A DNA stretch of 64,000 nucleotides from Sphingomonas sp. IBVSS2 (GTDB lineage: Bacteria > Pseudomonadota > Alphaproteobacteria > Sphingomonadales > Sphingomonadaceae). Both the position numbers and the translations under genes were made by a program. The stretch spans positions 48,823-112,822 of the forward strand of contig NZ_NFUR01000009.1 in assembly GCF_002127225.1 (NCBI RefSeq), given 5' to 3'. The notes below the pieces were generated by a model. The model saw only the letters and a program-made list of their open reading frames with translations. It was not told the DNA's origin and ran no database searches. The stretch's first letter is position 1, and each line of letters opens with the position of its first letter. Below, one piece after another: positions 8,176 through 17,716 of this stretch.

Positions 8176-9665
8176 TTCTGCTTGGCCGCGTCGCGAGCGG
8201 CGGCAATTGCCGAGATCTCGGGCGTGCCGGCGGGCGCGGTGGTGCTTCCGTTATTGCTAATCACCAGCATCTGCTCCCCGGGCGTGAACCTTGCCCAGCC
8301 CGGGTCGCCGGTCCTGGCGAACTTAACCCAATGGTCCGCGACCAGCTTCGCCGCGGCCATGTCGGCGGGGCCGGGCTTGCCGCCCGCCGCGGCGAGATTG
8401 TCGAACTGATAGGGCACGTCGGTGGCGTGCGAGGCGCCGGCGAGGGTCGCGCGCTTTTCCTCGGCGACATAGCCGAAGCGATAGAGCCAGGTCGGGGTGT
8501 GCGCGGCTTGCCGCCTGGCGAGCGAGAAGGCGGGCTCGGTGAAGGTATAGTCGCTCGGGATGTGGCGGTCATAGGCCTCGGCCGAGCCATAGGCGGCACG
8601 CACCACAGCGGCGCCGGCACCGAGCTTCTCGGTCGCCTTGGCGACGAAGCCCTTCATGAACGGCGCGGGGATGAAGCCGAGTTCGTCGCTGTTCGAGCCG
8701 GAGATATAGCGGATGCCGCGCGCCTTGCCGGCGGTGAGCAGCGCATCGGTGTCGCCGGTGACGATCCGGCCGTCGGTCATCGGGCCGGAATAATGCGCCT
8801 CGTCGCCGTTGAGCAGGTTGATGCCGCCCTGCACCGTGTCGGCGGGCAGCGCGCGGAGCGCGGCGAGATCCCCGGCACCGGCGCGCTTCGCGAAGGCCAG
8901 GCCCTTCGCCTCTCCGGCGGCGAGGTCCGGCCAGCTGTCGCGGCCGCCGCCCGACGCGGCGATCGCCTTGGCGAACAGGCCCTTGGCGGCCGGCGAGACC
9001 ATCAGCCGGCCGACCGACTCCCCGCCCGCGGACTCGCCGAAGATGGTCATGTTGGCCGGATCGCCGCCGAACGCGGCGATGTTGCGCTTCACCCAGCGCA
9101 GCGCGGCGAGCTGGTCCATCAGCGCCCAGTTGCCGGTGGGGCCGGCGCCGGCCTCCCTGGTCAGCGCGGGATGGGCGAAGAAGCCGAACCGGCCGAGGCG
9201 ATAGTTGAAGGTGACGACCACCACGCCGCGCCCGGCCAGGCGGGTGCCGTCGAGGATCGCGGCGCTGCCCGATCCGGTGGAGAAGCCGCCGCCATGGATA
9301 TAGACCATCACCGGCAGTTTCGCTCCGGCGCGGGGCCGGGGCGTCCAGACGTTGAGGAACAGGCAGTCCTCGCTCATCGGCAGCGTGGTGTTGGCGACGT
9401 CGCCGGGCATTCGCGCCTGGACGCAGTCATTGCCATAGCCGGTCGCGGCGCGCGTGCCGGTCCAGGCCGGCGCCGGCATCGGCGCGTGCCAGCGCAGCGG
9501 ACCGACCGGGGCGGCGGCATAGGGAATGCCCTTGAAGCTGGCCACGCCCTCGGCGGTCGTGCCGTGCAGGGTGCCGGCGGGTGCGCGGACCTCCTGTGCC
9601 TGGGCGGTGCCGGCAAGGGATAGCGACAGGGCGAGCAGGGACAGGGCGATCAGCGAAGTCTTCAT
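8172..9665 (-). CDS. exported type-B carboxylesterase
   Basis: 497 residues with signal peptide (ending in GTAQA). Carboxylesterase type-B motifs are clear: SEDCLFLNVWTP near residue 100, the oxyanion hole YIHGGGFSTGS, and the nucleophile in FGESAGGESVG. GSNSDELGF and a late GASHATDVPYQF are the usual regions of the acid and histidine. The reaction is hydrolysis of a carboxylic ester; the product acid could be aliphatic or aromatic. The start overlaps the stop of the rhamnosidase gene (ATGA) and its stop overlaps the next esterase. This is the first of three esterases in a row of distinct folds or subfamilies, which argues for a substrate carrying several kinds of ester substituent. Confidence 0.92.
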   Translation of the reverse strand: MKTSLIALSLLALSLSLAGTAQAQEVRAPAGTLHGTTAEGVASFKGIPYAAAPVGPLRWHAPMPAPAWTGTRAATGYGNDCVQARMPGDVANTTLPMSEDCLFLNVWTPRPRAGAKLPVMVYIHGGGFSTGSGSAAILDGTRLAGRGVVVVTFNYRLGRFGFFAHPALTREAGAGPTGNWALMDQLAALRWVKRNIAAFGGDPANMTIFGESAGGESVGRLMVSPAAKGLFAKAIAASGGGRDSWPDLAAGEAKGLAFAKRAGAGDLAALRALPADTVQGGINLLNGDEAHYSGPMTDGRIVTGDTDALLTAGKARGIRYISGSNSDELGFIPAPFMKGFVAKATEKLGAGAAVVRAAYGSAEAYDRHIPSDYTFTEPAFSLARRQAAHTPTWLYRFGYVAEEKRATLAGASHATDVPYQFDNLAAAGGKPGPADMAAAKLVADHWVKFARTGDPGWARFTPGEQMLVISNNGSTTAPAGTPEISAIAAARDAAKQK

Positions 9666-12600
9666 TTCCGGCCCTCGGTGACGAAGGTGAAGCTGCCGGC
9701 ACCGGTGGCGTAGACGGTTGCGGCATCGGTCTTGCGGAGCAGTGTTGCGCCTTCGGGCAGCGTGGCGGGTGCGCCGAAGCGAAGGGGTACCCAGATCTCG
9801 CCCACTGCGTTCATCGGCACGGTGGCGCTGAGGGTCAGGCGGCCATTCTCGACCTGCCATTCCGCCCGTGCCTCACCCTGGGGGGTCGCCATGGTCGCCG
9901 CGGCCGAAGCCAGGCCCTGGGGGATTTCCGGGCGGACCAGCACGGTGCGATAGCCCGGCGCACCGGGGCGCAGGCCGGCGAGGCGCTGGCGCATCCAGTC
10001 CGCGATCGAGCCGAAATAATGATGGTCGCGCGAGCGGGCATTGAGGCCCCAGGATTCGAACATCGTCTTGTGGCCGCTCTTCAGCCAGAAGCCCCAGCTC
10101 GGCTCGTCGGTGCGCGTCGCCAGGCGATAGGCGAGGTCGGCATGGCCATAGTCGCTGAGGATCTCGAGCAGGTAGCGCGTGCCGAACACCCCGGCGCGCA
10201 GGCCGCGGGCCTCGACATCCTTCGCGATCGTGTCGGCGATCTTCTGTGCCGTTCCCGCGGGCGCCATGCCGAAGGCGAGCGGCAGGATGTTCTGCGACTG
10301 GGTGGGGCCCTTGGTCGCGCCCTTGTCGTCCAGGGTGCGGTACCAGCCGTTCGCCGCATCCCAATAGCGGGCGTTATAGGCGCGGCGGATATCGGCGGCG
10401 AGCGCGGCATAGCGGTCCGCATCCGCCCGGTTGCCGATCACCGCCGAGGATCTGGCCAGCAGGTCGGCCTCGTGGAAGAAATAGGCGGTGGTGATCGCGT
10501 CGATCCCGCCATTGTTGGTGGCGAAGATGTCGAGCGGGCCGGGGGCGCTCCATTCGCTCAGGCCCCGGTCGTGGCGATAGTCGGGCGCCTTGAAGACGGT
10601 GGCGGTATAGTCGACCAGCCGCTTCTGCATGGCGTGCATGCGCGCCAGGATGCGGGTGTCGCCTTCGGTCTGGTAGAGTTCCCAGGGCAGGATCATCGCC
10701 GCGACGTCCCAGGGCGTCGACGGTCCCCAGACGAACGACCAGCCGGGCGTGCCCTCATAGCCGTAGAAGGGCGTGGCGGGCACGATCTCGGGCAGCTCGC
10801 CGCTGGGCGCCTGCGCGTCGGGATAGTCGTTCAGCCATTTGGTCCAGACGCGGGCGATGCCCAGGCTGCGCGCGGCAGCGCCGGCCGATGCCTGGGCGTC
10901 GCCGGTCCAGCCATTCTTCTCATAGGTCGGCGTATCGGTCTGATAGCCGTGCATGTTGTTCAGGATCGTGCGGATCGCGGCCTGGTCGATCTCGTTCAGC
11001 AGCGGATCGGCGCTGGCGAAGCTGCCGGTGCGGGCGACGGCGCTATGGGCGATCTTGCCGGTGAGCGTCGCCAGCGTCGGCGTGCCGGGATAGCCGCGCA
11101 GCTCGACATAGCGGAAGCCGCGATAGCCGAAGCTCGGCTCCCAATGCTCGGCTCCCGATCCGGCGAGCGTGTAGCGGTCGGTCTGCAGCTGCGCGTCGAT
11201 CAGGCCCGAAGCGGGGACGACCATGCCGTCGTCGCCGATCCGCTCGCTGGCGACGAGCGATACGGTGGTGCCGCGCGGTCCGCGAACGTCGAGCGCGGTC
11301 CAGCCCGAGAAGATACGCCCGAAATCATAGACCCAGACGCCCGGCTTCACCTGGGTGAGCGAGGCGGGCGCGACTTGTTCGACCGGCGCGATCGGCTCGA
11401 CATTGGCGGCCTGGAGGAAACCGTTCGGACCGTCCACTTGCCGCGCGGCGGTCCAGTCCTTGCCCGCGAAGCCCGGCCTGTCCCAGCCGGTGGGGCGCAG
11501 GCGCGCGTCGTAGCGCTCGCCGCGATGGACGGAATCGTTGCGGGTGGGGCCGGAGATGGTCCGCCAGCTGGCGTCGGTGGGGACCGACTGGCGCGATCCG
11601 TCGGCAAAGGTGATTTCGAGCTGGGCCTTGAGCGCCGGCTCGCCGTGCCAGGGCGCCTGGTCGAAATACCATTCGTTGGGATCGGTCAACCCGTACCAGC
11701 CGCGCCCCAGCTCGGCGCCGAGCACGTTCTGCCCGGCGCGAACGCGGTCGGTCACGTCATAGGTCTGGTAGAGGACGCGCTTGTCATAGGCGGTGAAGCC
11801 GCTGGCCATCGCGCTGGCGCCGACCGTGCCGCCGTTGAGATGCATGCGCGACCAGCCCGCGCCGGCGACATAGAGCCGCGCCGCCGCGATCTTCTTCGCG
11901 GGCAGGGTAAAGGCCTTGCGGGCCAGTGGGGCGGGGGCCTCGATCGGCAGGACGATGTCGATGTTCGGGACGCCGGCCGCGACGGTGAGGCCGTCCGCCT
12001 CGACGGTGCCGCCGACAAAGGGGTTGTCGTTGGCCGGGAAGCGGGTGGCGAAGGCCGGGCTGCCGGTGCCGGTGACGCTGACCGCGTGGATCGTCGCGGC
12101 GGCGGCTTCCCGGGACGAGAAGCCGATCGTGCCGTGCGGCTGGCTGGCATCGGTGAGCAGGTCGACCTGCCTGCCGTCGATCGCGGTGGCGATGCTGCTG
12201 CCCCGCGCGGTGATCGTGACCTTGTGGCGCACGCCCTTCAGCGTGATGCCGGTCAGCGGCACGCGCTTGAGCTCGGTGAGCTTGACGCCCGAGCTGCTGC
12301 CGCCCGGATAATGGCGGACGCGGGCGATCAGCACCGGGCCGGCCTTTTCCTCGGCCAGGGTCCAGACATAGGCTTCGCCATAGGTCTTGCCGGCGGCGCG
12401 GGCGCGGAAGAGCAGGTCGACCGAGCTGCCGGTGAGCGTCAGGTCGCTCTCGAAGCGGAGGTCGCTCCAGTCATGGTCGCGGCGGGCGGGGCCGGCGATC
12501 CAGCCCGCCGTCCAGTCGGCCGGGGCGAGCAGGCCCATCTCCCACCAGCCGGGCCGGCTCCAGCCGCTCTCGCGGCCATCGGCATCCCAGGTCCTGACCT

Positions 12601-12934
12601 GCCAGGAATAGCGGGTGCGCGCGGCCAGGGCGGGCCCCGCATAGGGGATCTGCGCATTGTCGGCCGAAGCCACCTTGCCGCTGTCCCAGATGGGCTTGCC
12701 CCCGGCCGTGACGCGGATCTGATAGGCCGCCTGGCGCTTCGCCGGGGAATGCCAGGCGAGGCGCGGGGCGGGTTCGTCGATGCCCAGTGCGGCATCGGAA
12801 TATTCGACCGTCAGCCGGGTGGGTGCCGGACCGTCCTCCTGGGCGGATGCGGCCATGGCGGCGAGAAGCGCCATGGCCGCCGTACCCGAGACCAACAAGC
12901 TACGCATTGTCAGGACAGACGACGGAAGCGACAC
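9662..12934 (-). CDS. exported GH78 alpha-L-rhamnosidase
   Basis: 1,090 residues. Order of parts: signal peptide (MRSLLVSGTAAMALLAAMAA from the internal ATG), an Fn3-like N-terminal domain (ISATRLTVEY-like start, SWQVRTWDADG), a beta-sandwich insert around residues 150-300, the Bac_rhamnosid N domain (GWYGLTDPNEWYF), the concanavalin-like domain (GVWVYDFGRIFSGW), and the (alpha/alpha)6 barrel with the acidic signature DTPTYEKNGWTGDAQ that holds the proposed catalytic glutamate. A C-terminal beta-sandwich closes it. It releases terminal alpha-L-rhamnose from glycosides or polysaccharides. The start used is GTG 12934 with GAGGGAAAGGGA just before it; ATG 12907 is the alternative and gives a cleaner signal peptide. 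It follows the receptor gene by 14 bases. Confidence 0.95.
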   Translation of the reverse strand: MSLPSSVLTMRSLLVSGTAAMALLAAMAASAQEDGPAPTRLTVEYSDAALGIDEPAPRLAWHSPAKRQAAYQIRVTAGGKPIWDSGKVASADNAQIPYAGPALAARTRYSWQVRTWDADGRESGWSRPGWWEMGLLAPADWTAGWIAGPARRDHDWSDLRFESDLTLTGSSVDLLFRARAAGKTYGEAYVWTLAEEKAGPVLIARVRHYPGGSSSGVKLTELKRVPLTGITLKGVRHKVTITARGSSIATAIDGRQVDLLTDASQPHGTIGFSSREAAAATIHAVSVTGTGSPAFATRFPANDNPFVGGTVEADGLTVAAGVPNIDIVLPIEAPAPLARKAFTLPAKKIAAARLYVAGAGWSRMHLNGGTVGASAMASGFTAYDKRVLYQTYDVTDRVRAGQNVLGAELGRGWYGLTDPNEWYFDQAPWHGEPALKAQLEITFADGSRQSVPTDASWRTISGPTRNDSVHRGERYDARLRPTGWDRPGFAGKDWTAARQVDGPNGFLQAANVEPIAPVEQVAPASLTQVKPGVWVYDFGRIFSGWTALDVRGPRGTTVSLVASERIGDDGMVVPASGLIDAQLQTDRYTLAGSGAEHWEPSFGYRGFRYVELRGYPGTPTLATLTGKIAHSAVARTGSFASADPLLNEIDQAAIRTILNNMHGYQTDTPTYEKNGWTGDAQASAGAAARSLGIARVWTKWLNDYPDAQAPSGELPEIVPATPFYGYEGTPGWSFVWGPSTPWDVAAMILPWELYQTEGDTRILARMHAMQKRLVDYTATVFKAPDYRHDRGLSEWSAPGPLDIFATNNGGIDAITTAYFFHEADLLARSSAVIGNRADADRYAALAADIRRAYNARYWDAANGWYRTLDDKGATKGPTQSQNILPLAFGMAPAGTAQKIADTIAKDVEARGLRAGVFGTRYLLEILSDYGHADLAYRLATRTDEPSWGFWLKSGHKTMFESWGLNARSRDHHYFGSIADWMRQRLAGLRPGAPGYRTVLVRPEIPQGLASAAATMATPQGEARAEWQVENGRLTLSATVPMNAVGEIWVPLRFGAPATLPEGATLLRKTDAATVYATGAGSFTFVTEGRK

Positions 12935-12948
12935 CCGATCCCTTTCCC

Positions 12949-15645
12949 TCAGAACTTGGTCCGGATGCCGAACGTGACGAGCCGTCCCAAGGTGCTGCCA
13001 TTGGTATAGGCGGCGGCGCTGTTCAGCCAGGGCGGATCCCGGTCGAAGATGTTGTCGACGTTCAGCGTGAGCATCGCGTTCTTGATGAAGCCGTGCGCGC
13101 CAAGGTCATAGGCGAGGAAGGCGTCCACCGTCTGGAAGGCGCCCACCCGGGTCTGCGGCGAAACGCCGAGGATCGGGAAACCGCCCTTGTAGTTGTACGA
13201 GGCCGAGGCGATGAAGCCGCCCGACTTGCCGCCCAGCGTGGCAACGAAGGCAGTGCGGCCGACGCCGTTCTTCAGATCGTCCGTGAACGGCCCGCCGGAA
13301 ACCGCCTGCGACTTGCGGCTGAGCGTGTAGGTGCCCGCGATGCTGGCGTTGAACGCGCCGAAGCCGGTCAGCCGGGTATAGGCCAGGTTGAAGTCGAGCC
13401 CGTCGGTGTTGACCGCGCCCAGATTGTTGCGGCGCGCATCGATCAGCACATAGGGGCTGAGCGGGCCGGCATAGAGGCTGGCGATGCTCGGCGCGCCGAC
13501 CACGGCGAGGTTGCCCACCGCTGCCTGGGCCTGGGCCAGCGTCGGCCGCAGGATGTAGAAATTGGCATAGTTGGTGTTGGTGAACAGCGTCGGCGAGAGG
13601 AACGGCGCCAGGCCGATCGCGTCCTTGAACTTCACATTGTAGTAAGTGAGGTTCGCCACCAGGCCCGGGACCGCCTTCGGCGTCCAGTCGAAGCCGGCGG
13701 ACCAGGTATCGGCGCGCTCGGGCTTCAGATTCGGGTTGCCGCCCGCCAGCACTATCGTCGCACGCGCCGGGTCGATGGGGGTGGCGCCCGGTGCGAGGAA
13801 CGGGCTGTAGGGCAGCACGGTCGCGCGCGAGTCCGAGGTGTTCGTCGTATCGGCAAGGCTCGGCGCGTGGAACGAAGTGCCCCAATTGCCCCGGATCGTC
13901 AGGTCGATGAACGGCTTGTAGCTCACGCCGATCTTCGGATTGGTGGTGCCGCCCTGGTCGCTATAGTCGTCGTAGCGGACCGATGCCGAGAGCTGCAGCC
14001 CACGCAGGCCGGGGCTGCCGTTGCCGGCGCCGACGATCGGGATCATCAGCTCGCCAAAGGCCGAGCGCACGTCGCGCGAAGCGCGCGAGGTCTTGGCATT
14101 GGCATAGGAGCCGACCGCGCCCTGGGCGATGCGCGAGGAGATGTTCTCGTAATGATATTCCGCGCCCACCGCGAGGCGGACGTCGCCGCCCGCAAGATGC
14201 GCCAGCGAACCGTCGAGGATCAGCCGGCCCTCCGCCAGTTCCTGGGTGGCATCGCCGTAATTCTCGTAGTTCCGGATGGCGGCGAGGGCAGCGGGGCTGC
14301 TGGCCGCGAGGTCATAGGGATTGAGCGCCATGCCGGGGATCAGGCCGGCGAGCGCGAGCGACGCGGTGGTGGTGTCGAGCGCGGCTTCGCGCACGAGGTT
14401 GGTGCTGCGCCCGAAATTGCTCTCCGCCCGCAACTGCCACTTGTCGCCGATCGCGAAGGAGAAGCTGGGGGTGACGCCATAGGATTCGAAGCGCTGGCGG
14501 CTGGTCAGGCTGTTCCCATAGACGCTGGCGAACGAGAAGCTGGCGGTCTGCGAGGTCAGGCCCGCGATCGGACGGAAGAAGGGATTAAGCGCGGTGATCG
14601 TGCTCGAGAGCATGCCCTGGGCCTGGTTCACCACCGTGTCGCGCCGCGACCAATAGGCAGTCAAGCCGAAGGCGACATTGTCGTCGAGCTGCTGGGTCAG
14701 CGAGCCGAAGACCGAGTTGCGCTCCTCGCGCGGGAACAGGTCGGCATAGGCGTTCTGGTCGCACTTGTTGACCGTGCCGGGAGTGAGGCCGGGCACGGCA
14801 TAGGTCGTCGTGCCGATCTGGATGTTGCCGGGCGCGCAGGTGCTGACGCGGAAATCGCCGCCGCCCTTCGAGCGGCGATCGGCCGAGGCATAGTCGCGAT
14901 CGATGCCGAGGACATTGTCGTGCCAGACATGGGCGTAGGAGAGGAACAGCGAGCCGCTGCCCCAGTCCTTGCCGACGGTCAGGTTGCCGTCGACCGTCTT
15001 GTACTTGTCGGCGAAGCCGTAGCGCAGATTGGCGGAGACGCCGTCGAAGCGCTTGCGGGTGATGAAGTTCACCACGCCGCCGATCGCGTCCGAGCCGTAG
15101 ATGGCCGAGCCGCCGTCCGGCACCACTTCGACGCGCTCGAGCACGTCGGGCGGCAGGATCGAGGGATCGACGGTGGTCTGCAGAATGCCCGCGCCGACGC
15201 CGCGATGGCCGTTGATCAGCACCAGCGTGGTGCTGCCGCCCGAAGCGCCGAGGTTGCGGATATTGGGACGCAGAACCGGCAGGCCGAACGATGCCGAGCC
15301 GACCGGGATCGTGCCGAAATTGCCGACCTGCGGGATCTTCGCGAGCAGATCGTTGGAGGAAGCGACGCCGCGCGCGGTGATCGTGTCGCGGGTGACGCCG
15401 ATCACGTTGGTGCCGGTGGGCGCGACGCCGCGCAGCAGGGTGCCGGTGACGACGATGTTGCCCTGGGCTTCATCGCTGCCCTCATCGGCCGGCTGGGCCT
15501 CGGCCTGCGCGGCGTCGGGACCCGCCGGGGCGGTCTGCGCATGCGCTGTGCCGGCACAAGCCAGCATGGTGGCGAGGGCCAGCATCGAAAGCCCCGCCTG
15601 CTTCGCGAATCCGCGGACGCGCGGCTCCATGATCTCGGTGTTCAT
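12949..15645 (-). CDS. TonB-dependent outer-membrane receptor of the glycoside operon
   Basis: 898 residues with a signal peptide ending in AHAQ. A plug domain starts at NIVVTGTLLRG and contains LVLINGHRG, ERVEVVPDGGSAIYGSDAIG and GVVNFITRKRF, all standard for TonB-dependent receptors. The C-terminal half is a 22-strand-type barrel region ending with the aromatic terminal residue in TFGIRTKF. It has no N-terminal secretin/STN-like signalling domain, so direct sigma/anti-sigma control is unlikely. ATG 15645 is preceded by GGGGAGGG. It is the first gene of the eight-gene operon and would bring the glycoside (or oligosaccharide) into the periplasm, energised by TonB-ExbB-ExbD. Confidence 0.95.
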   Translation of the reverse strand: MNTEIMEPRVRGFAKQAGLSMLALATMLACAGTAHAQTAPAGPDAAQAEAQPADEGSDEAQGNIVVTGTLLRGVAPTGTNVIGVTRDTITARGVASSNDLLAKIPQVGNFGTIPVGSASFGLPVLRPNIRNLGASGGSTTLVLINGHRGVGAGILQTTVDPSILPPDVLERVEVVPDGGSAIYGSDAIGGVVNFITRKRFDGVSANLRYGFADKYKTVDGNLTVGKDWGSGSLFLSYAHVWHDNVLGIDRDYASADRRSKGGGDFRVSTCAPGNIQIGTTTYAVPGLTPGTVNKCDQNAYADLFPREERNSVFGSLTQQLDDNVAFGLTAYWSRRDTVVNQAQGMLSSTITALNPFFRPIAGLTSQTASFSFASVYGNSLTSRQRFESYGVTPSFSFAIGDKWQLRAESNFGRSTNLVREAALDTTTASLALAGLIPGMALNPYDLAASSPAALAAIRNYENYGDATQELAEGRLILDGSLAHLAGGDVRLAVGAEYHYENISSRIAQGAVGSYANAKTSRASRDVRSAFGELMIPIVGAGNGSPGLRGLQLSASVRYDDYSDQGGTTNPKIGVSYKPFIDLTIRGNWGTSFHAPSLADTTNTSDSRATVLPYSPFLAPGATPIDPARATIVLAGGNPNLKPERADTWSAGFDWTPKAVPGLVANLTYYNVKFKDAIGLAPFLSPTLFTNTNYANFYILRPTLAQAQAAVGNLAVVGAPSIASLYAGPLSPYVLIDARRNNLGAVNTDGLDFNLAYTRLTGFGAFNASIAGTYTLSRKSQAVSGGPFTDDLKNGVGRTAFVATLGGKSGGFIASASYNYKGGFPILGVSPQTRVGAFQTVDAFLAYDLGAHGFIKNAMLTLNVDNIFDRDPPWLNSAAAYTNGSTLGRLVTFGIRTKF

Positions 15646-16021
15646 ATTCCCTCCCCAATTGGTCCTTCGGACTCTCGTTTCCCGCGGGGTCATCGCCTTG
15701 CGCGGGATGGAATCACCCGTCCGAGCGATTTTCCACAATCATTCAATCTCGATCTTTTTCGATCATGTCAATGATCAAATTAGATTGCCGCAGAGGGGTC
15801 TGGGTGTCGGAAACCGGCGGGTATCCTGCTCATTCTCAATCGGCAAGGTGGGGGCGACGTGGCAAACCGGCGCGCACGACAAGCCCCGCCATCGGCGCCA
15901 TGGCCGGAGTGCGCGGTCGCCCAGAGGCGGAAGGCCGGGCGAAATGGCTTGGGGCGCGCACCCGGCACGCCCCATCCTCACATTGTCATCGCAATCGTCT
16001 TCGCGTCTCGCGCCAAGGGGA
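15646..16021 (-). promoter_or_regulatory. upstream region of the receptor operon
   Basis: This 376-base stretch has no convincing gene. On the reverse strand a TTGACA (15771-15766) is a candidate -35 box with a weak ATTGAA about 18 bases further on. It is embedded in an inverted repeat GATCAT-GTCA-ATGATC (15761-15776), which would place a possible operator over the promoter. A second GATC-rich element, GATCTTTTTCGATC, lies at 15751-15764. No regulator gene lies beside it. The remaining part towards 16021 shows nothing recognisable. Confidence 0.35.
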
Positions 16022-17716
16022 TCAGCGCGGCACATCCGATAATGGGACATGCCGCCAGAATCCGCGGATCTCGTCGTCATTGCCGGTAAGGTCGTAGCGC
16101 AGCAGCGAAACCGGCAGGCGGCCGGTGTTCATCAGATAGTCGTGATAGTCCCGGATCGAGAAGGCGTCGCCAAGCTGGCGGCGGCGATCGACCAGCAGCT
16201 TCTGGAGCTGCATCGCGCCGATCGTATAGGTCATGCCATAGCCCGGCGGACGGCGGATATAGATCCCCGCATCGGCGCGCGCGACATTGTCGTCCAGCCA
16301 CGGCGTCCATTGCTTCCAGAACCGCATGGTCTCGCCCACGGTCATCTCGTTGCGCTGCATCTTCACGTCGCCGATCGTGCGCGCCGCGCGGAACAGGCCG
16401 AAGATATAGATCAGCTCGCGCGTGCGGGGCCGGTCGTCGAACAGGCCGAGCTGGAGCGCCGTCTCCTCGAGATAGAAGCCCCAGCCTTCGGTGCGCCCGC
16501 TGTCGTTCACCCGGCCGCGGATCGGATCGGTAACGCGCTTGCCGGTCATCCCGTCGAAGCGGTGGCCGGGGAAGGTGGCGTGGAGATGGTCCGGCGAGGC
16601 GTCGCGGAACTGGATCTGCTCCCAGAACATCGGTCCGGTGGGGCGCACGATCCAGGGCGCGTTGAAGCCCACTTCCTGATACGTGCCCGGGATATAGTCC
16701 GGGATGGTGATGATCTCCTCGTCCTTCAGCCATTTGCGGATCTTGGCATCGGTGCCGGCGAGCTGTGCTTCATATTCCTCGGCCGACTTGGGCAGCTGCA
16801 GCTCGGGGAGCTTGCGGTTGCGGTGCCGCTCGGTGGCATAGTCCGCCCAGAAGCGCGTGAGCTCGCGCTCGGCCAGCGTCACCACTTCGTCCGAGGTATA
16901 GGGCATCAGCCGCACATTGGTGAGGAACCAGTCATAGGCCGGCTTGCCGACCCCGGCACGGGCGGTCATCGCGGGGCGGGCAGCGGCGAGCCAGTCGCGA
17001 AAGCCGCGGATCGCGCCTTCGGCTGCCCCGATGTCCGCGAGCAGCGCGGGCTGCTGCTTCTGCGCGCGGCCGCGCAGGTCGGCGAACCAGCCGATCAGCC
17101 CCTCCGGTTCCACTGCGCGGTACGGCATGCCATGGCCCACGCCGTCACCGTGTGAGAGGCTGTGGAGCGCGAGATCGGCATAGTCCGCCGCCACCGAATC
17201 GAGATTGACTCGCGCCTGGGCCAGATAGGCGGGGATCGCCTTCAGCCGGATGCGGAAGCCGGCGAGCGCTTCGCCCTTCAGCGGCAGGTCGGCATAGGCC
17301 AGGCGTTGCAGGGCATCGACGTACATGCCCGGATCGCGCGCCCAGGGCTTGAGGATGTTCAGATTGAAATCCTCAAGGTCCATCTGTGCGCGGACGGCGA
17401 GATAATCGACCTGCTGGTGGCGATCCCAGCGCGCCACGGCGAAATCCGGGAGCTGGGCCTGGAAGCCGCGCAGCTCGATGCGGCGCTTCTCGACCGCCGC
17501 AGCTCCATAGTCGACCACGCCGTCCGCCGTCGGCGGCGTGCGCCAGGCATCGAAGGCCGTGAACAGCTTGACCAGATCGGCGTGACTGCGCGTGCCCTCG
17601 GGCGGCCCGTCGGGCTGGGCGGCAGCCCGTTTCGCGCTAGCCGGCACGATGCCGAACGCCGCCGGCGCGGCGCTCCCGGCCAGGAGCATCGCGATCACCA
17701 GTCCCCTTGCGCGCAT
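16022..17716 (-). CDS. exported DUF885 family protein, degenerate metal motif
   Basis: 564 residues with an N-terminal signal region (MRARGLVIAMLLAGSAAPAA). The protein has the DUF885 layout: a helical N-terminal half, the segment LPYTSDEV-like MPYTSDEVVTLAERE, TIPDYIPGTYQEVG, then the metal motif region and TEGWGFYLEE. DUF885 proteins are secreted or lipid-anchored presumed metallohydrolases with an HExxPGH motif. Here that site reads HATFPGH at 379-385, so the catalytic glutamate is replaced by alanine. The first histidine, PGH and the later glutamate (TEGW) remain. ATG 17716 is preceded by GGGGAGA. It is divergent from the second TonB receptor. Substrate unknown; association with peptidases in this region suggests peptide work. 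It may be non-catalytic. Confidence 0.85.
   Translation of the reverse strand: MRARGLVIAMLLAGSAAPAAFGIVPASAKRAAAQPDGPPEGTRSHADLVKLFTAFDAWRTPPTADGVVDYGAAAVEKRRIELRGFQAQLPDFAVARWDRHQQVDYLAVRAQMDLEDFNLNILKPWARDPGMYVDALQRLAYADLPLKGEALAGFRIRLKAIPAYLAQARVNLDSVAADYADLALHSLSHGDGVGHGMPYRAVEPEGLIGWFADLRGRAQKQQPALLADIGAAEGAIRGFRDWLAAARPAMTARAGVGKPAYDWFLTNVRLMPYTSDEVVTLAERELTRFWADYATERHRNRKLPELQLPKSAEEYEAQLAGTDAKIRKWLKDEEIITIPDYIPGTYQEVGFNAPWIVRPTGPMFWEQIQFRDASPDHLHATFPGHRFDGMTGKRVTDPIRGRVNDSGRTEGWGFYLEETALQLGLFDDRPRTRELIYIFGLFRAARTIGDVKMQRNEMTVGETMRFWKQWTPWLDDNVARADAGIYIRRPPGYGMTYTIGAMQLQKLLVDRRRQLGDAFSIRDYHDYLMNTGRLPVSLLRYDLTGNDDEIRGFWRHVPLSDVPR

Noticed and set aside
15761..15776. GATCAT-ATGATC as a firm operator
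   Set aside because: The inverted repeat is only six bases per arm and occurs once. It is mentioned as a candidate within the upstream region, not as a proven site.
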